A DNA stretch of 12,054 nucleotides from NCBI GenBank assembly GCA_003487005.1, contig DNFG01000214.1, positions 1-12,054 of the forward strand, written 5' to 3'. The notes below the pieces were generated by a model. It was not told the origin of the DNA and ran no database searches. It was given only the letters and a program-made list of their open reading frames with translations. Source of the DNA: Bryobacterales bacterium. Its GTDB lineage: Bacteria; Acidobacteriota; Terriglobia; Bryobacterales; Bryobacteraceae. Made by a program: the position numbers and the translations under genes. Shown one piece after another: positions 1-5,402 of the stretch (position 1 is the stretch's first letter; the number at the start of each line of letters is the position of its first letter).

Positions 1-1722
1 GGGAAGAGCGAGCGGGCCGTGGGCGGCGGCGATGGAAGAGAGGGCCTGCGCGCAGCGGTAGCGGACTTCGAAGTCGGGGTCATCGAGGCCGAGGAGGAGA
101 CCCTCTGCGGCGCGCGGGCCCGGGCAATGGGCGAGGATGCGGGGAATACGTCGCCGGACGGAGAGAGGTCCGGAGGGCGAAAGCAGATGGTCGAGCAGTT
201 GGCCCGTGTGTTCCTGCGCGAGGGGGCGGAGGGCGCGAATCGCGAGGAGGTGGAGATGCGGAGAGGCGAGGAGCGGGATGACGGCAGGCACAAGGAGCGG
301 GTCGAGGCGGGAGCAGGACTGCAGGACGCGGCGGGCGCGCCCCGGGTCGCCGGAGGTCAACTCGCGCAGGTTTCCGACAGAATCCCGAGGCCGGCCGGCG
401 GAGGCGGAGGGATCCTGGGGGAACCGGGCGAGGGAGATGGATGCGTGGATACTGCCGCTGAAGTCACCGAGTTCGAGGTTACGGGCGCGGCGGAGCAGGT
501 CGCTTTCGAGGAGTTCGACGTAGGCATGTTCGAGGCGCAGGGCGAGCCAGATGCCGGCTATGCCGAGGAGGACGGCGGCAGTCAGGATGGCCTGGCTGGT
601 GAAGGCAGGAATGGAGAAGAGCAGAAAGCGGACAAGGGCCGCGGCCAGGCCGTCGCCGAGGCGGTCGAAGCCGACATCGATGAGAGGTCTGGCTGCGCGT
701 TTGGCGCCGGCCGGGACGGGTGCGGAGAAGAGTTCGTAGCCGGCGCGGAAGAAGGAATTGCGAAAAACGTATTCGCAGCCGCGGGCAATACCGATGGCAG
801 GGAGACCGGGGAGGATCATGGCGGCGAAGGCGCCGAAGGCAGTGGCGGTGGGTAGAGTGGCGAGGGTACCGCCGATCCCGAGGCTGGCGAGAAGACGCCG
901 GCTGACGCCGGTCTGGAGGGTGAAGGTGAGGAGGCCGATGCCAGTGTTGAAGACGGCGAAGAAGCGGAGGAGGTCGCCGTCACTCGACCAGACTGCGGCG
1001 GAATGGGCTTTGAAGATATAGTCAATCAATCCGGCCGCGGTTGTTCCGGTGAGGACGAGCAGAGCAAGGGGGAGAAGGTACGGGGCGCCGTTGAGGACCT
1101 GACGAAGCGGGGGTGGTGCGCTTCCGGAAGGGGAGTTCGCGGAGGGAGGGGTCTCCGGAGTGAAGCGCGCCAGGCGGGACGACGCGAAGGCGCAGAGAAG
1201 GTGAAGGAGGACGAGCAGGGGGATCATCGTGGGGACGGATCCGAAGGCGCCGGCTCGCTCGGCGAGCAGTCCGCCGGAGACCACGCCGGCGGTGCCGGCG
1301 GCGGCTATGAGGCCGACCCTGGCCCGGATGGTGGCGGGGTCGAGACATTCACTGATGAGGGACCAGAAGGCGGAGGGCAGCAAGGAACCGGTTCCAGCGA
1401 CGAGGAGGAAGATCAGGACGGCGGCGGGCCGGGGTTGAGAAGGAAGCAGAAGTCCGGCAAGCGCGTAGAGGATGGCGGCGACGGCAAAGGACCGGGGTGC
1501 GACAACGGCGGGGGAAAAGCGGAGCATGACGCGCGAGGCGCCGAAGGCGAGGATGAGGGAGAAGCCGGAGGCGGCGATGACCATCAACGGCAGAGAGGTG
1601 ACGTCGAAGCTGGAAAGGAAGAGAGCATCGCGAAGCGACTTGGCGCCGACGTGATGGGCCATCATCAGCGCGGCGCCGAGGGCCGCGACGAAGAGCGCGT
1701 GGCGGGGATCGCGGTTGCTCAT
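1..1722 (-). CDS. MFS / nucleotide-transporter-like membrane protein with C-terminal HEAT-like repeats (partial, 3' end missing)
   Basis: The frame stays open for 574 codons from the ATG at 1722 to the window edge without a stop, so the C-terminus is missing. Residues 1-400 are hydrophobic and form about ten or more membrane segments (for example 8-24, 46-62, 78-94, 100-122, 135-153, 163-180, 213-234, 255-270, 284-313, 362-396). A proline/serine-rich cytoplasmic linker lies at 187-207. The segment at 345-365 (IDVGFDRLGDGLAAALVR) resembles the conserved motif of bacterial ATP/ADP-translocase-like MFS proteins. From about 470 on, amphipathic helix pairs rich in Leu/Ala/Arg look like HEAT repeats (VPAVIPLLASPHLHLLAIRAL; LLLGLDDPDFEVRYRCAQAL). 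Transporters with soluble HEAT domains are known in this superfamily; the substrate cannot be inferred and nucleotide transport is only a family association. The gene lies 88 nt downstream of the kinase on the same strand and seems to have its own promoter. The SD is weak (GGA, 7 nt upstream). Confidence 0.8.
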   Translation of the reverse strand, partial: MSNRDPRHALFVAALGAALMMAHHVGAKSLRDALFLSSFDVTSLPLMVIAASGFSLILAFGASRVMLRFSPAVVAPRSFAVAAILYALAGLLLPSQPRPAAVLIFLLVAGTGSLLPSAFWSLISECLDPATIRARVGLIAAAGTAGVVSGGLLAERAGAFGSVPTMIPLLVLLHLLCAFASSRLARFTPETPPSANSPSGSAPPPLRQVLNGAPYLLPLALLVLTGTTAAGLIDYIFKAHSAAVWSSDGDLLRFFAVFNTGIGLLTFTLQTGVSRRLLASLGIGGTLATLPTATAFGAFAAMILPGLPAIGIARGCEYVFRNSFFRAGYELFSAPVPAGAKRAARPLIDVGFDRLGDGLAAALVRFLLFSIPAFTSQAILTAAVLLGIAGIWLALRLEHAYVELLESDLLRRARNLELGDFSGSIHASISLARFPQDPSASAGRPRDSVGNLRELTSGDPGRARRVLQSCSRLDPLLVPAVIPLLASPHLHLLAIRALRPLAQEHTGQLLDHLLSPSGPLSVRRRIPRILAHCPGPRAAEGLLLGLDDPDFEVRYRCAQALSSIAAAHGPLALP

Positions 1723-1762
1723 AGGGCGTCCGCTGCCGGATTCGGGGGCCGGCACCGGTGTC

Positions 1763-1791
1763 AGTATACAGGGTGGATCGTCCCGAAAGTA
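1763..1791 (-). promoter_or_regulatory. Possible sigma-70-like promoter of the transporter gene
   Basis: Read on the minus strand, TATACT (1763-1768) is a five-of-six match to a -10 box. A poor -35 candidate, TACTTT (1786-1791), lies exactly 17 nt upstream. Transcription would begin near 1756, giving a leader of about 35 nt before the ATG at 1722. An 8-bp palindrome, CACCGGTG (1753-1760), sits over the predicted start site and could be an operator. The -35 box is weak, so the call is tentative. Confidence 0.4.
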
Positions 1792-1810
1792 CGAGCTGGG
1801 GACGGGCAAT

Positions 1811-2854
1811 TCACGGATGGCCCGCGAGACGCCACCAGAACACAACGAGAGCGATGAACATGAGGACAGCGATGACGGAAGCGGCCTGGCGCCAGCGGGC
1901 GGAGGCCGGTCTGCCGGCGGAGACGGCGCCGGCAAGGAACGCGTCGAAGGGCGGCGCGGCCTCGGGCGGGAGAAGGAGGGTGACCGGGTCAACCGCGGCC
2001 GCGGGCGATACGGGAAAGGCCATTGCAACGCCGGCGGTGTCCTTCACGGTGTGGCGGACGGCTCTGAGCGCGGTGAGGAGTCCGTCGACCTGCTGGTAGC
2101 GGAGATCAGGATCCCGGGCAAGGGTTTTTCGCACAATTCGGGACAATTCCGCGGGGATTTCGCACTCGGCGGAGTGCAGGGGCGGGGGTTCCTCCGTGAG
2201 GATGGCGTTCAGGATGGCCTGCATGCTGTTCCCGCCGAAGGGACATTTGCCGGTGATCATCTCGTGGAGGACGACGCCGAGGGACCAGATGTCGGTGCGG
2301 AGGTCGACGCGCTGGCCCAGAGCCTGTTCGGGGGACATGTAGGAGAGGGTGCCCAGGGTCGTGCCGGTCCTGGTGATGCGGGTGCTGCCGGAGAGCATGG
2401 CGAGGCCGAAATCAGTGATGACGGCGCGGCCTTTCGTGGTGATGATGATATTGGCGCTCTTGATATCACGGTGGACGATGCCGTGGGCGTGCGCCTCCTG
2501 GAGGCCGGCGCCGATATCGAGGGCGTAGTCGAGGGCACGGGGCAGAGGGAGACCATGGGCGACAAGGCGGTTGAGCGGCCAGCCGTCCAGGAAGGCCATG
2601 ACGATGAAGACGCCGTGGCCGCAATCTTCGATGCCGTAGACCGGGCAGATATGGGGATGGTCCAGGGAGCCCGCGGCTTGCGCTTCGCGGAGGAAGCGGG
2701 AGCGGAGGCCGGGGTCGCCGGCGGCGGCGGGGGTGAGGAACTTGAGGGCGACGAAGCGGCGCAGGCGCGCGTCCTCCGCCTTGTAGACGATGCCCATGCC
2801 GCCCTGCCCGATTCTTTCGAGGACGCGGTAGTGCGAGACGGTCTTCCCAACCAT
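1811..2854 (-). CDS. Hanks-type Ser/Thr protein kinase with C-terminal membrane anchor and no sensor domain
   Basis: A 347-residue eukaryotic-like Ser/Thr kinase. Catalytic elements are all present and in order: glycine loop GQGGMG (16-21), VALK lysine K38, helix-C glutamate E57 (REAQ), HRDIKSAN catalytic loop (128-135, base D130), DFG (148-150), SPE in place of APE (174-176) and DIW (188-190). It is therefore probably active. After the kinase domain (about 9-270), a Pro/Ala-rich linker of about 50 residues leads to one hydrophobic helix (about 323-341) and a tail of six residues. The kinase is thus cytoplasmic and tail-anchored, without the PASTA, WD40, TolB-like or TPR domain often found in relatives. 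The start at 2854 is preferred because GAGGT lies 7 nt upstream and the promoter -10 box overlaps the in-frame upstream ATG pair (2899-2902), which excludes those starts from that transcript. Substrate unknown; it could act on neighbours or on distant proteins. Confidence 0.93.
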   Translation of the reverse strand: MVGKTVSHYRVLERIGQGGMGIVYKAEDARLRRFVALKFLTPAAAGDPGLRSRFLREAQAAGSLDHPHICPVYGIEDCGHGVFIVMAFLDGWPLNRLVAHGLPLPRALDYALDIGAGLQEAHAHGIVHRDIKSANIIITTKGRAVITDFGLAMLSGSTRITRTGTTLGTLSYMSPEQALGQRVDLRTDIWSLGVVLHEMITGKCPFGGNSMQAILNAILTEEPPPLHSAECEIPAELSRIVRKTLARDPDLRYQQVDGLLTALRAVRHTVKDTAGVAMAFPVSPAAAVDPVTLLLPPEAAPPFDAFLAGAVSAGRPASARWRQAASVIAVLMFIALVVFWWRLAGHP

Positions 2855-2861
2855 GCCGGTG

Positions 2862-2866
2862 ACCTC
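2862..2866 (-). promoter_or_regulatory. Ribosome binding site that fixes the kinase start
   Basis: GAGGT on the minus strand, 7 nt before the ATG at 2854. The alternative in-frame ATGs at 2902 and 2899 have no comparable SD and fall inside the predicted -10 box. Confidence 0.7.
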
Positions 2867-2897
2867 ATTCCAGAGATCGCTTTCGGGCCTTTTTGTC

Positions 2898-2926
2898 ATC
2901 ATTCTCGAAGTGGCGGAGGCTGTCAA
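2898..2926 (-). promoter_or_regulatory. Sigma-70-like promoter of the kinase gene
   Basis: On the minus strand a perfect -35 hexamer TTGACA (2921-2926) is followed by exactly 17 nt and AATGAT (2898-2903), which matches four of six -10 positions. Predicted transcription starts near 2890-2892, giving a leader of about 37 nt. The site lies in the 269-nt divergent region between the kinase and the plus-strand propeller operon. No equally good plus-strand promoter was found there. Confidence 0.6.
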
Positions 2927-3033
2927 GGGTCTGGCCCTGAACCGGAGACGCCGCCAGGAGCAGGGATGGAGGGGCGTGCGAAGATGGGACGCTTTCAACG
3001 CAGGAGCTGGGAGCGCATCCGGAGCGGGGGAGG

Positions 3034-3046
3034 GCGGCAATGCCGC
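3034..3046. promoter_or_regulatory. Short perfect inverted repeat in the divergent intergenic region
   Basis: GCGGCA, one central base, TGCCGC: a perfect 6-bp inverted repeat with odd symmetry, 78 nt upstream of the propeller operon start. It could be an operator, but inverted repeats of this size are common by chance in GC-rich DNA and no regulator gene is adjacent. Confidence 0.2.
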
Positions 3047-3123
3047 AGTGGAGCGGGTCCGCCGTGATACGCTCGAATCCCGGCACCGCGCTATGAGTAC
3101 CAGGGGGCCGGAAAGAAATCACA

Positions 3124-4269
3124 GTGATGAAACGCACTCTACTTGTCTCAATTGCCCTGCTGGCCGCGTCCGGCGCCCAGCCGGAGCATGACCCGGCCGT
3201 TGCGCTGGTCAGTGCGGAGCTGTTGGCCAGACCGAGGTCACTTGCCCTGGCCCCCTCGCGAACGAGTCCGGTATTCAGAGCGCGGGAGGGCGAATGGCAG
3301 TTCAACCTGCACTCCTATCTCGCGCACCACGACGGCAAGTTCTGGGCGGTGTGGAGTTCGGGGCGGGTGGACGAAGACAGTCCCACGCAGTTGATTCGCT
3401 ACGCGACCAGTGTGGACGGCCACCGGTGGAGTGAGAGCCGGATCCTGGCGGACGACCCCGACGGGCCCGAGGGGCCGGGCAGTTGGATCGCGCGGGGAAT
3501 CTATGTGGACCACCGGGGCAAGTTGACGGCGCTGAACGCATATCGCGAGCCCACGCGGCAGACGAGCCAGGGTCCGGAGGTATGGTTCAACCTTCGCCTG
3601 GAGCGGTTTGAGTTCGAGGGTGGCCAGTGGTTGCAACGCGGGACGGAGATCGAGGACTGCATGAGCAACTACCCGCCGAGGGCGGTCGCCGGGTGGCTGT
3701 TCCTGACGTGCCGCAACAGCTTCATGCAGATGTTCACGGCACGGCGGGCGATTGCCGGGGGCGGCGGCTGGGAGCTGAGGCGTCTGCCGGGAGAGCCGCC
3801 GCACGAATTCATGAGCGAACCGAGTTGGATCGTCGACCCGGAGGGGGCGGTACACCTGTTCTTTCGTGACGGGCGGCGGTCGAAGTTTCTGTACCGGTCC
3901 GTGAGCCGGGACGGCGGCGAGACCTGGCCCGCGCCGGTCCGGACGAACTACCCGGACGCCGGCAGCAAGAACTTCGCTGGGCGGCTTTCGAACGGCTGGT
4001 ATTACCTGATCAACAACCCGAATCCGGACAGCCGGGACCCACTGGGCATCAGCTTCAGCCGCGATGGCTGGAAGTTCGGCCGGCCGCTGGCGCTGCGGTC
4101 CGGCGCGCCCGAGCAACGGTACCCGGGCCGGGCAAAGAACCGGTTCAGCTTCCAGTACCCGCACGCGATCGAGAAGAACGGCTCGTTGTGGGTGATTTAT
4201 TCCACGAACAAGGAAGACATCGAGATCTCGGAGTACCGGATCGCGGATTTCCGACTGGAGAACCAATAA
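3124..4269 (+). CDS. Secreted sialidase-like (BNR/Asp-box) beta-propeller protein, paralogue A
   Basis: A 381-residue exported protein. A Sec signal peptide (basic MKR, hydrophobic core, probable cleavage ASGA|Q at 18/19) precedes a sialidase-fold propeller. Asp-box-like repeats appear at 94-102 (ATSVDGHRW), 259-268 (SVSRDGGETW) and 310-318 (SFSRDGWKF). Other marks of BNR_2-type proteins are PVRTNYPD (271-278), NNPNP (297-301) and a C-terminal YPHAIE followed by IYSTNKEDIE. There is no clear N-terminal FRIP/YRIP arginine motif of classical GH33 sialidases, so sialidase activity should not be assumed; it may act on another glycan or only bind one. The start is GTG 3124 or ATG 3127. GTG is chosen because GGAAAG lies 8 nt upstream, the same geometry as in the next gene. 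It is the first gene of a three-gene operon: its TAA shares one base with the ATG of paralogue B. Confidence 0.85.
   Translation: MMKRTLLVSIALLAASGAQPEHDPAVALVSAELLARPRSLALAPSRTSPVFRAREGEWQFNLHSYLAHHDGKFWAVWSSGRVDEDSPTQLIRYATSVDGHRWSESRILADDPDGPEGPGSWIARGIYVDHRGKLTALNAYREPTRQTSQGPEVWFNLRLERFEFEGGQWLQRGTEIEDCMSNYPPRAVAGWLFLTCRNSFMQMFTARRAIAGGGGWELRRLPGEPPHEFMSEPSWIVDPEGAVHLFFRDGRRSKFLYRSVSRDGGETWPAPVRTNYPDAGSKNFAGRLSNGWYYLINNPNPDSRDPLGISFSRDGWKFGRPLALRSGAPEQRYPGRAKNRFSFQYPHAIEKNGSLWVIYSTNKEDIEISEYRIADFRLENQ
3934..4025 (+). repeat. DNA-level duplication segment, copy A (partner 5070-5161)
   Basis: This 92-base stretch of paralogue A matches 5070-5161 of paralogue B without gaps at 79 of 92 positions by hand count, including an identical 20-base run (3940-3959 and 5076-5095). 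Copies are offset by 1136 bases, close to one gene length, which shows tandem gene duplication. This segment is the best conserved part of the propeller, around VRTNYPDA and NNPNP. Confidence 0.8.
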
Positions 4270-5402
4270 TGATGAAGAAGATCGTGCTCATATTCAGCTG
4301 TCTCGCGGCGTCCTGCGGGACTGGCGAGCGGGCTCCGGCCGTCCTATTGAAGGACCCCGCCGCTCTGGCGGACCCTGGCGCGCTGCCGCTCGTGGAAGGG
4401 CGGACGAGCCTGGTGTTCGCGGGCGAGGAGAAGGTGTCCGGCTTCAATCTTCATTCCTACATTGCTCATTTCGACGGGCAGTTCTGGGCGATGTGGTCCT
4501 CCGCCGGAGTGGGCGAGGAGGATCCGGATCAGTTCGTCCGGTACGCGACCAGCCCCGACGGCCACAAGTGGAGCGAATCGAAGACCCTGGTAGCGGACCC
4601 GGATGGAGCGGAGGGGAAGGCGCGCTGGATCGCGCGGGGGATCTACGTCGCGGACGGCAAGCTGACGGCGCTGGCCGCCTATGTGGAGGCGGCGGAGTAT
4701 GGGCAGCGGGGGAAGGCGGAGGTGTGGCCGGGATTGCGGCTGATGCGTTTCGAGTGGGATGGGGAGAGCTGGCGGGACCGCGGGGTCTTCGCGGACGATT
4801 GCATGAACAACTTCCCGCCGGAGAGATTGGGCGGGGCCCTGGCGATGGTCTGCCGCGACGCGAGGATGGATGTGAAGATGGCGCTGAGCGAGAAGCCGGG
4901 CGAATGGTCACTGACCCCGATTGAAGCGGCTCCGCCGTATGACCGGATGGATGAGCCGACGTTCTATGCGACGGGTGGAGGGGAAGTGCACATGATCATC
5001 CGCGACAACACGAAGTCGGGGTATCTGTTGCGGGCAGTGAGCCGCGACGATGGCAAGACGTGGACTTCGCCGGTGCGGACGAACTACCCGGACGCGACGA
5101 GCAAGAACTTTCCGGGGCGGCTGTCGAACGGCTGGTACTATCTGGTGAACAACCCGAATCCCCGCAAGCGGGATCCGCTGGCGATCTCGTTCAGCGAGGA
5201 CGGATGGGTGTTCGAGCGGCCGGTGGCGATCCGGCGCGATGCGCCGGAGAGGCGATTCGCGGGCCGGGCGAAAGGCAGCGGGAGTCTACAGTATCCGCAT
5301 GCGATTGAGCACGGGGGTTCGATCTGGGTGATTTACTCGACGAACAAGGAGGACATTGAAGTGACGGAGATCCCGATGGCGAGTCTGGGGCTCGGGCGAT
5401 GA
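4269..5402 (+). CDS. Sialidase-like (BNR/Asp-box) beta-propeller lipoprotein, paralogue B
   Basis: A 377-residue paralogue of the preceding gene, alike along its whole length. Shared blocks include FNLHSY.AH.DG.FWA.WSS, IARGIYV, DDCM or EDCM with NYPP/NFPP, VRTNYPDA.SKNF.GRLSNGWYYL, RDPL.ISFS.DGW and QYPHAIE. Asp boxes lie at 93-101, 258-265 and 308-315. Unlike paralogue A, its signal peptide ends in LAASC, a lipobox with lipidation expected at C16, so the mature protein should be membrane-tethered. The ATG at 4269 overlaps the upstream TAA by one base (TAATG), and GGAG lies 8 nt upstream inside the preceding gene. Its own stop overlaps the next start (ATGA). No FRIP motif is visible, so the catalytic type is unproven. 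Exo-sialidase is only the fold-level label. Confidence 0.85.
   Translation: MMKKIVLIFSCLAASCGTGERAPAVLLKDPAALADPGALPLVEGRTSLVFAGEEKVSGFNLHSYIAHFDGQFWAMWSSAGVGEEDPDQFVRYATSPDGHKWSESKTLVADPDGAEGKARWIARGIYVADGKLTALAAYVEAAEYGQRGKAEVWPGLRLMRFEWDGESWRDRGVFADDCMNNFPPERLGGALAMVCRDARMDVKMALSEKPGEWSLTPIEAAPPYDRMDEPTFYATGGGEVHMIIRDNTKSGYLLRAVSRDDGKTWTSPVRTNYPDATSKNFPGRLSNGWYYLVNNPNPRKRDPLAISFSEDGWVFERPVAIRRDAPERRFAGRAKGSGSLQYPHAIEHGGSIWVIYSTNKEDIEVTEIPMASLGLGR
5070..5161 (+). repeat. DNA-level duplication segment, copy B (partner 3934-4025)
   Basis: Second copy of the ungapped 92-base similarity described at 3934. Most of the 13 differences are single-base changes at or near wobble positions, with one cluster after the NYPDA codons. 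This suggests divergence under selection for the protein. Confidence 0.8.

Noticed and set aside
1..10. GGAAGAGCG at the left edge resembles part of an Illumina adapter
   Set aside because: Only nine bases match, the orientation is wrong for a left contig end, and the bases continue the transporter frame without disturbance.
19..1857. Plus-strand frames of 278 and 284 codons
   Set aside because: They lie opposite the transporter, whose minus-strand frame is continuous for 574 codons with clear membrane helices. The plus frames are low-complexity and acidic.
1715..3067. 450-codon plus-strand frame
   Set aside because: It is antisense to the kinase, whose catalytic motifs are intact; its composition is a Gly/Glu/Asp-rich shadow.
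3238..4266. 342-codon minus-strand frame opposite propeller paralogue A
   Set aside because: Antisense to a protein with signal peptide, Asp boxes and a clear paralogue; no SD or family motif in the opposite frame.
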